Shown here one piece after another: positions 7,256 to 15,421 of a stretch of DNA of 64,000 bases. The translations under genes and the position numbers were made by a program. Origin of the DNA: Mesobacillus maritimus. Lineage in GTDB: Bacteria; Bacillota; Bacilli; Bacillales; Cytobacillaceae. The first letter of the stretch is position 1; every line of letters starts with the position of its first letter. The notes beneath the pieces are model-generated. The model worked only from the letters and a program-made list of their open reading frames with translations, was not told the origin of the DNA and made no database searches. The stretch lies in the NCBI RefSeq assembly GCF_023715205.1, contig NZ_JAMBNR010000005.1, forward strand, positions 124,001 to 188,000. The letters are read 5' to 3'.

Positions 7256-8458
7256 ATGAGTGCACTTACAGTTGACAAAGTCAAAACGATTAAACCATTA
7301 AATAATATTGCGGAATGTGGACTAAATGTCTTTCAAACCCAAGAAGATTATAAAATTGATGAAAATAGCGAAAGCCCTGATGCCATTGTTGTCCGCAGTT
7401 TCAATATGCATGACATGTCTTTTGACCAGAATTTAAAGGCAATTGCACGTGCCGGAGCAGGAGTCAATAATATCCCTGTAGCTAGATGTACGGAACAAGG
7501 AATTGTTGTCTTCAATACACCTGGGGCTAATGCAAACGCCGTTAAAGAATTAGTTTTAACTTGTTTAATGGCTTCTTCTCGTAATCTATTTGCTGGTGTT
7601 TCTTGGACGAAATCACTAGAAGGTGAAGGGGAGCAAATTCCGAAGTTAGTGGAAGCAGGCAAAAAGCAATTTGTTGGAAAAGAAATTAAAGGCAAAACAC
7701 TTGGTGTCATCGGTTTAGGAGCGATTGGTGCACTTGTTGCCAATGATGCACTTGATTTAGATATGGATGTCATCGGCTTTGATCCATTCATTTCTGTTGA
7801 TACTGCTTGGAACCTTTCCCGCAATGTCCAACGTGCAATGTCCCTTGAAGAATTGTTTGCAAACTCCGATTATATTACCGTTCACGTACCATTAACGGAC
7901 GGAACAAAAGAAATGTTCAATAAAGAAACGTTTGCGATCATGAAACCTGGCGTTCATATTTTGAACTTTTCTCGTGGTGAACTTGTGAATGAAGAAGATA
8001 TGGCCGTTGCACTTGAAAGCGGACGCGTTGGCAAGTACATTACTGATTTCCCAAATGAACGTGTATTAAAAATGAAAAACGCTGTTCCAATCCCACATCT
8101 TGGTGCATCTACAAGAGAATCAGAAGAAAACTGCGCGCTCATGGCTGCCCGTCAAGTAAAGGAGTTTTTAGAAACAGGAAATATTCGCAACTCTGTGAAC
8201 TTCCCGAACACATCTCTTCCTTATACTGGCAAGCGTCGTGTTGCGGCTTTCCATAAAAATGTACCAAACATGGTTGGGCAAATTACAAACGCGATTTCTG
8301 CTTACAACCTGAACATCGCAGACATGGTCAATCGTAGCCGTGGCGAATACGCGTATACCATGATCGATATTGATAATAAAGTAAACGGAGAAACCATTCC
8401 AGGTTTATTAGAAAAAATCACGCAGATCGACGGCATTGTCACTGTTCGTGTGATTTAA
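7256..8458 (+). CDS. serA: D-3-phosphoglycerate dehydrogenase, short ACT-domain type
   Basis: A 400-residue NAD-dependent enzyme that oxidises 3-phosphoglycerate to phosphohydroxypyruvate, the first step of serine synthesis. The N-terminal substrate-binding part carries RSFNMHDM and ARAGAGVNNIPV. The Rossmann domain has GVIGLGAIGALVAND, a DP acidic stop after strand 2, and the catalytic motifs LNFSRGELVNEE, ITDFPNE and PHLGASTRESEENCA (catalytic His). A C-terminal ACT domain (NMVGQITNAISAYNLNIADM) probably allows feedback by serine. The length fits the short single-ACT class. AGAGGAG precedes the ATG; an ATG five bases earlier meets a stop at once. The transcript leader contains a ZTP riboswitch about 350 bases upstream, tying expression to one-carbon status. 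A terminator follows, so the gene appears monocistronic. Confidence 0.9.
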   Translation: MSALTVDKVKTIKPLNNIAECGLNVFQTQEDYKIDENSESPDAIVVRSFNMHDMSFDQNLKAIARAGAGVNNIPVARCTEQGIVVFNTPGANANAVKELVLTCLMASSRNLFAGVSWTKSLEGEGEQIPKLVEAGKKQFVGKEIKGKTLGVIGLGAIGALVANDALDLDMDVIGFDPFISVDTAWNLSRNVQRAMSLEELFANSDYITVHVPLTDGTKEMFNKETFAIMKPGVHILNFSRGELVNEEDMAVALESGRVGKYITDFPNERVLKMKNAVPIPHLGASTRESEENCALMAARQVKEFLETGNIRNSVNFPNTSLPYTGKRRVAAFHKNVPNMVGQITNAISAYNLNIADMVNRSRGEYAYTMIDIDNKVNGETIPGLLEKITQIDGIVTVRVI

Positions 8459-8473
8459 TACATTCATATCATG

Positions 8474-8503
8474 ATGGCGCGATAAAAAATCGCGCCATTT
8501 TTA
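8474..8503 (+). terminator. Terminator of serA
   Basis: ATGGCGCGAT-AAAAA-ATCGCGCCAT, a 10-bp perfect stem at 8474-8498, runs into a TTTTTAT tail. Confidence 0.9.
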
Positions 8504-8507
8504 TATG

Positions 8508-8634
8508 AAGCTGTTTTTCGTAAAACTGTTATAGAAATTTAAAAGCGATTTTGTAATAAGCATTTTATGAAAGAGTTAGTCGTTCGAAATCTATCTAATT
8601 CTTTTCACAGCGACAAGGTTACAGAAAAAAGCCT
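8508..8634 (+). repeat. MITE-like repeat, short divergent copy
   Basis: It begins AAGCTGTTTTTCGTAAAACTG and ends CAGAAAAAAGCCTT, matching the two ends of the repeat family, but is only about 127 bases long with a divergent interior. It sits directly after the serA terminator. Confidence 0.55.
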
Positions 8635-8656
8635 TATGTAATAACGGAGGCTAAAC

Positions 8657-9364
8657 GTGATCAAAAAACTTATTCTTGTCGGTACTTTCCATTTTGAACA
8701 ACATGAAGACATTCTTCAAAAGAAAACACAAGAAATTGAGCAACTCGTAGATTTTTTAGCTGAATATCAACCAACTAAAGTTGCTTTAGAATGGGAAAGT
8801 TCCACTGAAGATGAATTAAATACAGCCTATCTTCATTCAGATGGTCAGTATACGATGGATGAAATCCAACAAATTGGTTTTAGATTGGCAAAAAAGCAAC
8901 AGCACGATCGAGTATATGCTTCAATGAAGCTGGAAAGATTACACAAGATGAACTGGACGATCTCATGACCACTGTTCAGAATTTTATCCTCAAATTTTAA
9001 AACAGATAAATGCTACCAAGACAAAGTGGCGAATCTCCATCAAGATGTAGAGTTAATGGAAAGTTATCGATGTTTACAATCTCCTGACAGATTAAAAGAA
9101 TTAGAGATGATGTACCTTTCATTTGTGACCGTGGAGAACAGGAACAAAGATCAAATAGGGGTTCAGTTTTTGCAAAAATGGATGGAGCGAGAGTTGATTA
9201 TGTTTAAAAGAGTGGTTGAATTGTCGAGTGCGGCCGATGATGAGGGTCCGATTCTATTATTAGTGGGAAGTGACCATCTTTGGATGCTAGGTAAGCTATT
9301 TGAGGCAAAAGGTTGGAAGGTGATCAATCCATTCGCATCGGAGCTTACAAAACCTGTCCATTGA
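8657..9364 (+). pseudogene. Frameshifted DUF5694-like protein
   Basis: The first segment starts at a GTG with a GGAGG site and reads KKLILVGTFHFEQHEDILQ, typical of the DUF5694 family of unknown function, with its GTFHF motif and a VALEWE segment. It stops early at 8968. Shifting frame near 8921 restores FNEAGKITQDELDDLMTTVQNF; further shifts near 8985 and 9028 reach ANLHQDVELMESYRCL, which runs to the normal-looking end at 9364 with LLLVGSDHLWML and KGWKVINP. The gene therefore carries at least three indels and is unlikely to make a full product. Two shorter intact genes cannot be excluded but would each hold half a domain. Confidence 0.72.
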
Positions 9365-9473
9365 ATCGTTATTATCCCCACCATTTTTTGTGATTTAGTG
9401 AATTACGCTTTTCATCTTATTATCCATCCTTTATTATGGGGCATATGCAAACGAAAGGATAAGGGGGAATAGT

Positions 9474-9926
9474 TTGGTTATTTATGAATATTTTTTGGTG
9501 TTTTTAGGTGCAGCGATTCCTTGGTTTGAGATTGCGCTAGTGATTCCACTTGGGATTGTCGCAGGTTTATCTCCGTTTTGGGTTATGGTACTGGCGTTCG
9601 TCGGAAATATAAGTACAGTAATTCCCATCGTCTACGCATATGAAAAAGTGAAACAATGGCTCGATAAAAGACGGAATAAACAAAGGAAAGAACCATCAAA
9701 ACGAAATGAACGAGCTAAAAAGATTTGGAATAAATATGGATTGCCAGGACTTGCTTTACTGGGTCCAATTTTGATTGGTATCCACATTGCGACGTTTATT
9801 GGAATGTCGTTAGGAGCAAAGAAAAACTGGGTTCTAGTTTGGATGATTGCGAGTCTCGCCATTTGGACACTCGTATTTGGATTTGCCACCATATTAGGCT
9901 TCGACTTATTCCTTCGATACCAGTAA
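9474..9926 (+). CDS. Small multidrug export protein family membrane protein (COG2426)
   Basis: A 150-residue integral membrane protein of the family named putative small multi-drug export protein (PF06695). It has hydrophobic segments at about residues 5-30 and 32-55, a basic cytoplasmic loop (KQWLDKRRNKQRKEPSKRNE), then two more segments around GLPGLALLGPILIGIHIATF and a final helix. The AIPWFEIALVIPLGI and GPILIG motifs are what I recall for the family, whose transport function has not been firmly shown. The TTG start is chosen because AAGGGGGA lies 8-10 bases upstream. A palindromic repeat follows the stop and may end transcription. Confidence 0.75.
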   Translation: MVIYEYFLVFLGAAIPWFEIALVIPLGIVAGLSPFWVMVLAFVGNISTVIPIVYAYEKVKQWLDKRRNKQRKEPSKRNERAKKIWNKYGLPGLALLGPILIGIHIATFIGMSLGAKKNWVLVWMIASLAIWTLVFGFATILGFDLFLRYQ

Positions 9927-9960
9927 CTGGAAGGTGCCAGGCACCATCCAAAAAAATGGA
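9927..9960 (+). repeat. GGTGCC palindromic repeat, copy 1
   Basis: The core GGTGCCAGGCACC (9932-9944) is flanked by TGGAA and ATCCA, then a second half-site ATGGATG after a run of A. It is one of seven copies in the window, here just downstream of a stop codon, and could serve as a terminator. Confidence 0.7.
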
Positions 9961-10054
9961 TGTAGGACTTTCTTTTTTATTTTTTACAACACAATATTAA
10001 TCCTTCGTTGTTAAATTAGTGGTTATTTTGTTTATAATAAAGCGGGGTGATTAC

Positions 10055-10627
10055 ATGGCACGCGACCGGAAATTTTCAACGGACGAATTATTTCAACTAA
10101 CGCATCAACTCCTGCTTACATATGGGTACGAAGGATTTACATTTAGTATCCTCGCCGAGCAGTTAGAAGTATCGAGGGGAACCTTATACAAGTATTATGA
10201 AAATAAAGATGAGCTCATTACCGAGTTTATGCTCTATGAAATGAGCCAATTTATGCTGAAGTTAAAAGATATTCACGCGCAAGAAGGTTTTGAAGCCCAA
10301 ACGGAGTATTTAATTGATTTAATCTTTAAACAAACTACCATTCCAGAACTGATTGAAATAGGGCGACATATTCCCAACACCAATGAAAAAGTGGAAAAGA
10401 ATAAAAAGCAATTAGACGAACAACGTATGGATATGTACTACCAACTAGAGTCTTATATTCAATTAGGGAGAAGGGAGCAGAGACTAAAAAAGAATCTGCC
10501 TACTTCACTGATTTTAGGGTTGATTTTCCAAACGATCACGATTCCGAATCACTTTAACGTCCCTCGTAGTGAATGGATTGAGGGAATAAAGGAAATAATT
10601 TGTCACGGAATGTTTCTACAAAATTAA
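10055..10627 (+). CDS. TetR family repressor of the adjacent MMPL transporter
   Basis: A 190-residue TetR-type regulator. The N-terminal DNA-binding domain covers residues 1-55, with YGYEGFTFSILAEQLEVSRGTLYKYYENKDELI, the classic helix-turn-helix of the family; the rest is an alpha-helical ligand and dimer domain without recognisable family features. The ATG at 10055 has a GGGGTGA site; an in-frame extension back to 10019 has none. It lies 132 bases upstream of the MMPL gene in the same direction, and that gap holds a near-consensus promoter overlapped by a palindrome. The simplest reading is a repressor of the exporter, released by a substrate of the pump. The ligand is unknown. Confidence 0.85.
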   Translation: MARDRKFSTDELFQLTHQLLLTYGYEGFTFSILAEQLEVSRGTLYKYYENKDELITEFMLYEMSQFMLKLKDIHAQEGFEAQTEYLIDLIFKQTTIPELIEIGRHIPNTNEKVEKNKKQLDEQRMDMYYQLESYIQLGRREQRLKKNLPTSLILGLIFQTITIPNHFNVPRSEWIEGIKEIICHGMFLQN

Positions 10628-10707
10628 TTGACACATCTGTCACTTTGCAAGATAATAGGAATGGCAATCCAAATGCCCCTATTTTAGTAAAAGTGACACT
10701 TGTGTCA
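10628..10707 (+). promoter_or_regulatory. Promoter and TetR operators upstream of the MMPL gene
   Basis: A near-perfect sigma-A promoter, TTGACA (10628-10633), 17 bases, GATAAT (10651-10656), is overlapped at its -35 box by TGACACATCTGTCA (10629-10642). A second copy, TGACACTTGTGTCA (10694-10707), lies 65 bases further, in the early transcribed region. Both share TGACAC arms in inverted order. This is a natural layout for repression by the TetR protein encoded just upstream. Confidence 0.72.
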
Positions 10708-10759
10708 TTTTGTCGTTTTAGTAACCTAGAAAAATTAATTTTAGACAAGGAGAGAAAAT

Positions 10760-12868
10760 ATGAGTTCGTTTTTACAAGTGATCACCGACCGGGTCGCCAC
10801 CAAGAAAGGGATGTGGATTACGCTAGCATCCTGGTTGGTGGTCACTATGATGTTGGCTATGTTTGCACCGAGTGTCAAAGACTATGAAGTATCTAGTCTC
10901 GATTCACTACCAGAAGATGCCAAATCAGTTGTTGCACAAGCAAAAGTCGACCAATATTTTGAAAACAATGATGGAATCCCTGCGATTTTAGTCTTTCAAA
11001 GCAAGGAAGGCAATTTGGATACATCTGAATTAATATCGGTTTTTGACGAAATCGACAAAGCTGAGATTAAAGGTGTCAAACAGTTGATCCCAATTACACA
11101 GTTGCCACCACAGGCAATTGAAGGTTTCCTTTCAGAGGATAAAACAACGGCTGTCATTCCGTTAAATTTTGATCCTGAGCTGGAAACGAAAGAAATTAAA
11201 ACTTCAAAAGAGCAAATCAATGATTTGGTCAAAAATCACTCAGATTTAAATCTTTATGTTACCGGACCTGCAGGAATTGCAACCGATACGCTTGATTTAT
11301 TCTCAAGAGCGGATTTAGTCTTGATCTTGTCTACCGTAGGTTTAATTCTTATTTTATTAATCGTGATTTACCGTTCACCATTGTTGGCATTAATTCCACT
11401 TCTCGCCGCTGTATTTGTTTATGAAGTGGTCATGCAGACACTTGGATTGATGGGGAAAGCTGGACTAGTGATGAGCAATCAAACAATTTCCATCATGTCG
11501 ATCTTGTTATTCGCGGCGGTCATTGATTATTCATTGTTTGTGTTCTCACGCTACCGTGAGGAATTAAAACTTCATGAGAATAAGTATGAGGCAATGAGAG
11601 CAGCAATGAGAGAAACGGGGATGCCGGTGTTTTTCTCAGGAGGTACCGTGTTAGCGGCAATGCTTGTGCTGTTCTTTGCAGAATTCGCGGACTACCGCAA
11701 CTTTGCTCCAACCTTTGCCACAACGATGGCGATCATAATGTTGGCCTCGATCACACTTGTTCCAGCATTATTTACACTGTTTGGCCGTAAATCATTCTGG
11801 CCTAAAGTCCCACGTGTTGGCGAAGAAATGGTGAAAAAGAATTCCATGTGGAGTAAAGTTGGTCGCTGGGTCGTGAAAAAACCAGGTTGGGCTGTTTTAC
11901 TTGTAACTGCATTTATTTTACTATCCGCAAGCAACATGTTTAATCTAAAATATGATTTCAATACACTGAATTCATTTCCTGAAGATATGCCATCGCGTCA
12001 AGGATATGCAATTTTAGAAGAAAAGTTTGAAAAAGGAGACCTTGCTCCAACGACGGTTTTATTTGAAGGCAAAGAGAGCCTGAGCCTTGAACAGCAGGAA
12101 GCTTTAAGAGAAGAACTGAGCAATCAACCTCTAGTAAGCAATGTACGTATGAATGGGACGGCTGAAGATGAAAAGGTCATTAACTTCAATTTAACGTTTA
12201 CTGAAAGTCCATACTCAGTTGAAGCCATCGATGCGATGGAAAGCATGATTGAAAAGGCTGAAACAATCGTGGCTGACAGCGGGGTTTCTGGGGAACTTTA
12301 TTTTGCAGGTGAAACAGCAAGTTCTGTTGATGACCGCAGCATCAATAATCGTGATGTTATTTTAATTGTCATCCTCGAAACAGTTTTAATTTTTGCAATG
12401 TTGATTGTGTTAACAAAGAGCATTAAAATGCCAATTTATATGATGGGAACAATTTTAATTTCATTCCTAGCGGCACTAGGCTTGGGAATGTTTTTATCAA
12501 ATCTGTTCTTCGACATCGATACGATCAGTAACCGAGTTCCACTGTATTCATTTGTGTTCTTGGTCGCACTCGGAATCGATTACAACATCATGTTAATCTC
12601 CAGATTCCAGGAAGAACGGAAAAAACATTCGGTGAAAAAAGCGGTAGAAATCGCAGTTGCCCATACAGGCGGAGTTATTTCATCAGCGGGGATCATCCTA
12701 GCCGCAACGTTCGCAGTACTGATGACGCAACCAATTCAATTATTATTCGTATTTGGTTTCATCGTCGCGGTTGGAATTTTGATCGATACGTTCATCATTC
12801 GAGGAGTATTATTGCCAGGTTTAATTGTGCTATTTGAAAAAGATAAAGCTGTTAGTGAAAATAAATAA
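10760..12868 (+). CDS. MMPL (RND-superfamily) membrane transporter, YdfJ-like
   Basis: A 702-residue protein with the duplicated RND layout: one N-terminal helix, a large extracytoplasmic domain (about 45-170), a block of helices, a middle helix near 365, a second external domain (about 390-530) and a last block of helices. The family motif for proton coupling appears in each half as AAVIDYSLFVFSRYREE and VALGIDYNIMLISRFQEE. MMPL proteins export lipids, fatty acids or drugs using the proton gradient. The ATG has AAGGAGA 6 bases upstream. It is probably controlled by the TetR gene in front of it and ends at a strong terminator. The substrate cannot be deduced. Confidence 0.9.
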   Translation: MSSFLQVITDRVATKKGMWITLASWLVVTMMLAMFAPSVKDYEVSSLDSLPEDAKSVVAQAKVDQYFENNDGIPAILVFQSKEGNLDTSELISVFDEIDKAEIKGVKQLIPITQLPPQAIEGFLSEDKTTAVIPLNFDPELETKEIKTSKEQINDLVKNHSDLNLYVTGPAGIATDTLDLFSRADLVLILSTVGLILILLIVIYRSPLLALIPLLAAVFVYEVVMQTLGLMGKAGLVMSNQTISIMSILLFAAVIDYSLFVFSRYREELKLHENKYEAMRAAMRETGMPVFFSGGTVLAAMLVLFFAEFADYRNFAPTFATTMAIIMLASITLVPALFTLFGRKSFWPKVPRVGEEMVKKNSMWSKVGRWVVKKPGWAVLLVTAFILLSASNMFNLKYDFNTLNSFPEDMPSRQGYAILEEKFEKGDLAPTTVLFEGKESLSLEQQEALREELSNQPLVSNVRMNGTAEDEKVINFNLTFTESPYSVEAIDAMESMIEKAETIVADSGVSGELYFAGETASSVDDRSINNRDVILIVILETVLIFAMLIVLTKSIKMPIYMMGTILISFLAALGLGMFLSNLFFDIDTISNRVPLYSFVFLVALGIDYNIMLISRFQEERKKHSVKKAVEIAVAHTGGVISSAGIILAATFAVLMTQPIQLLFVFGFIVAVGILIDTFIIRGVLLPGLIVLFEKDKAVSENK

Positions 12869-12875
12869 AATATAG

Positions 12876-12914
12876 AAAGGCAAGGGAGGGTTTTTGACTC
12901 CTTTGCCTTTTTTG
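12876..12914. terminator. Bidirectional terminator
   Basis: AAAGGCAA-GGGA pairs with TCCTTTGCCTTT and continues into TTTTTGTT. The A-rich 5' side also allows it to end the convergent gene that stops at 12915. Confidence 0.8.
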
Positions 12915-13451
12915 TTACTTCTTTCGTAATGCGCGAATTGCGAGAACTAACAAAATGGTAAAGCCGATCATAACTCCATAACCAACCAAAATGATCAGAA
13001 TGGGAACATAATCTGGTACGGTTCCTGAATCGGTCGACATCCCCGCTAAAAACAATGGCATAATCGGGAGCATCAAAACAGCTGATCCCATCCCAATGAG
13101 CAAAAGTACTCCTGGTACGATGAAAAACCAGGGCCATATTGGTTTTTTGATAACTGGAAGAGGGGATTCTTCGACTATGTTTTGAGGCTGAGATACGAAA
13201 CTAGCTTGTTGTTTTTGCAATGGTTGATAGGCTTTTAAAGCTTGATAAGCTTTTCTCATACCCCAAATCCTAAAAAATAAAAAACAGAGAGCCATCAAAC
13301 TAAACAACATTGAAAACATGCCTAACTCATCTGGTTTCCATAGCGGGATGAGTAGGGTGGAGATAAACCCTGGTAAAGCTGAAACCAAAAAGATTGCCCC
13401 GCCAATTAAAACAACCCAGGCCCAGATTGGATACTGCGTATCGGATTGCAT
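12915..13451 (-). CDS. Hypothetical four-helix membrane protein
   Basis: A 178-residue protein I cannot assign to a named family. Two hydrophobic segments (about residues 9-32 and 42-60) are followed by a hydrophilic cytoplasmic stretch (LKAYQPLQKQQASFVSQPQN), then two more helices near 105-135 and 150-172 and a basic tail RALRKK. The two halves each begin with an IWxW motif (YPIWAWVVLIGG and KPIWPWFFIVPG) followed by similar helices, suggesting an internal duplication. The ATG at 13451 has AAAGGAG 8 bases upstream, favouring it over an upstream in-frame start. It is monocistronic and convergent with the MMPL gene. Confidence 0.65.
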   Translation of the reverse strand: MQSDTQYPIWAWVVLIGGAIFLVSALPGFISTLLIPLWKPDELGMFSMLFSLMALCFLFFRIWGMRKAYQALKAYQPLQKQQASFVSQPQNIVEESPLPVIKKPIWPWFFIVPGVLLLIGMGSAVLMLPIMPLFLAGMSTDSGTVPDYVPILIILVGYGVMIGFTILLVLAIRALRKK

Positions 13452-13623
13452 CCTTCTTTCTCCTTTAGAAAAATATAAAATTTCAAACCTATTATAATTG
13501 AATTTTTTGGGAATACAAACAATTATTTTCATTTGTCGACAACATTTAAAATTTTGTTGGGTAGGTGGGCATTAACACATCTTTTAAGTATAGTTTCATA
13601 GAGCATTAATAGGAGAAGGAAAG

Positions 13624-13754
13624 GCAGAAACATGCACCATGAAGAGTTCAACGCGAGGTAGCAGAAAATGTGTACCATGAAGTGTTCATAAGCAAAAATA
13701 GAAAGGAGAGCCAAGAAGGTTGCAGAGGCAAAAATGTGCCCCATAATAGATTCA
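13624..13754. repeat. Three degenerate intergenic repeats of about 27 bp
   Basis: Similar units lie at 13624-13650 (GCAGAAACATGCACCATGAA then GAGTTCA), 13661-13688 (GCAGAAAATGTGTACCATGA then AGTGTTCA) and 13728-13754 (GCAAAAATGTGCCCCATAAT then AGATTCA). The spacing is irregular (about 37 and 67 bases). Apart from these units, I see nothing else coding in the 13452-13879 gap. Confidence 0.5.
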
Positions 13755-13879
13755 CAAACCCCGTCACATCGTCACAATATTCAATTATAACTTCTAGAGC
13801 CCACTTTCAATTTTATTTTCATCCACAATAGTATACCGTTCTTTTTCAACGTGAAGAATCATACTAGAGGTGATTGTTA

Positions 13880-14188
13880 GTGAAATTCTTCATTATGATT
13901 GGAAGTGTGCTCGGCCCAGCTCTTATGATGTTCCTTTGTTATCAATCAAAAAGATGGATGTTCTTTTTTGATAGTCTTGCTGTTCTTTCCGCTCTGGTGT
14001 TCGGGAATATCTCGGCGATGGCAATTCTCCAAATCATCAAGGATGATACTGTGTTCATGACGAATATCCATGGCTTGTTCCTTAACCCGGTGTTTTTAAC
14101 CTCAGGTGCATATCTTGGGCTTTATCTAATCTATGTACTATCAAAACAGACGCTTCACCAAGTTGGCGACTTCTTCTCAAAACGCTAA
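13880..14188 (+). CDS. Hypothetical small membrane protein
   Basis: A 102-residue protein with three likely transmembrane segments (about residues 3-22, 27-48 and 68-90) and a short basic tail. I do not recognise a family. The GTG at 13880 is chosen because AGAGGTGA lies 7 bases upstream; a TTG two codons earlier is too close to that site. It stands alone with its own terminator and is convergent with the DUF389 gene. Good codon structure and a clear ribosome site make it a real gene, but the function is unknown. Confidence 0.65.
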   Translation: MKFFIMIGSVLGPALMMFLCYQSKRWMFFFDSLAVLSALVFGNISAMAILQIIKDDTVFMTNIHGLFLNPVFLTSGAYLGLYLIYVLSKQTLHQVGDFFSKR

Positions 14189-14194
14189 ACACTC

Positions 14195-14230
14195 AAACCC
14201 AGAACTCTATCTATGAACTCTGGGTTTTTA
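14195..14230 (+). terminator. Terminator after the small membrane protein gene
   Basis: AAACCCAGA (14195-14203) pairs with TCTGGGTTT (14219-14227) and runs into a short T tract. Confidence 0.75.
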
Positions 14231-14235
14231 CGGCA

Positions 14236-15252
14236 TTAAATTAAATCAATATGCGAGCTAAACAGAATAGCAAGTATTAAAAAGATAACCGTTAAGCTAA
14301 CAAACAAAATTGAGAGTTTACGTGAGGTTTTAGCACGATCAACATCTTTCCATTTAACAGGCCGGATGCCACTTAGGGAAAATACAATGATTGCGGCTAA
14401 GATAACAGAACTAATATTTCCTAACAAAAGTAACCCAGAGCCAAAAGCCTCCTGCCAAAACCCTGAACCTACTGTCATCCCGACCACAACGGTTGGAGGC
14501 AATAGAGCAACCGCCACCATGACCCCTACTAACGCATCCGACAAACGACTGATAATGGACAATGCCCCGGCAGTTCCGGATGCAATTGCCAGTATAATAT
14601 CAGACAAATTTACATGAGTTCTTGACGCGAATTCGTTGTTCTCAATGGGGACGGGTAAAACAAAAGAAAGGGAGATTGCAATTGCTAAAACTATTCCAAT
14701 TCCATATAACAACGTTATCGTTGACTGCCGCAACAATTTAAAATCCCCTAAAATCGATGCAAACGCCATCGAATTGATTGGACCTAACATTGGCGCAATC
14801 ACCATGGCCCCAATGATAACCGCCTCACTATTTTTGATAAATCCAATTGTGACCACTATGGCTGATAAAATGACTAGCAAAGTAAAATTTAGCGTAATTC
14901 GGCTCGATTTTTCAATTGCTCCTAATAGTTCATGGCGACTGGCTCGTTGGATTTTGGTTTTATCTTCTTGTTCTTCTCGGTGGATTTGTTCTTTTTCTTC
15001 ATCTGTAAACCGAGTCAAATATGAACGAACCGGAAATAACATCACTTCAAAGCCGTCCACTACGCTGCTGGCATTTTCTAAGTAATTTAAAATTTCTTCC
15101 GTATTTTTCGTCTCAACTAAAACACGTACCAATTTTCGTTCTTCCGATTCTCTAGAAACCCAATTAGAAACAATCGGAAACTCAGATAAAGTTTCGCTGA
15201 CTTTTTCAAAATGTTTTTTAGGAATATAAGCCTCAATTAGCTGTAAATCCAC
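14236..15252 (-). CDS. DUF389 family membrane protein (TIGR00341-like)
   Basis: A 338-residue protein. Residues 1-100 form a soluble regulatory-looking domain (LQLIEAYIPKKHFEKVSETL). A charged segment (EEKEQIHREEQEDKTKIQRASRHELLGAIEKSSR) follows, then six or more helices with the family hallmarks VIIGAMVIAPMLGPINSMAFA and VALLPPTVVVGMTVG. These fit the uncharacterised hydrophobic domain family DUF389. Its function is unknown, though members are widespread in bacteria and archaea. The GTG at 15252 is chosen because AAGGGGAG lies about 7 bases upstream; an ATG 14 codons earlier lacks a ribosome site. Confidence 0.82.
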   Translation of the reverse strand: MDLQLIEAYIPKKHFEKVSETLSEFPIVSNWVSRESEERKLVRVLVETKNTEEILNYLENASSVVDGFEVMLFPVRSYLTRFTDEEKEQIHREEQEDKTKIQRASRHELLGAIEKSSRITLNFTLLVILSAIVVTIGFIKNSEAVIIGAMVIAPMLGPINSMAFASILGDFKLLRQSTITLLYGIGIVLAIAISLSFVLPVPIENNEFASRTHVNLSDIILAIASGTAGALSIISRLSDALVGVMVAVALLPPTVVVGMTVGSGFWQEAFGSGLLLLGNISSVILAAIIVFSLSGIRPVKWKDVDRAKTSRKLSILFVSLTVIFLILAILFSSHIDLI

Positions 15253-15421
15253 AATCCAACTCCCCTTAAAAGACGGATAGTATATCTTTTCCAATAAGGT
15301 TGGATTCTATGAAATGATGCATATGGAAATAACACAAAATATATATCAAGCAACAAAGCATACACAAATGAACAATAAAAAAGCCAACCAGAATATGCTT
15401 CTGACTGACCATAATCTTTTA

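Noticed and set aside
13529-13744. A 71-codon hydrophobic frame on the minus strand.
   Set aside because: It has no ribosome site, starts within one of the degenerate 27-bp repeats, and its composition follows those repeats.
14636-15085. A 149-codon plus-strand frame opposite the DUF389 gene.
   Set aside because: It is an antisense shadow. The minus strand carries family motifs, and the plus-strand product is low-complexity with no start signals.
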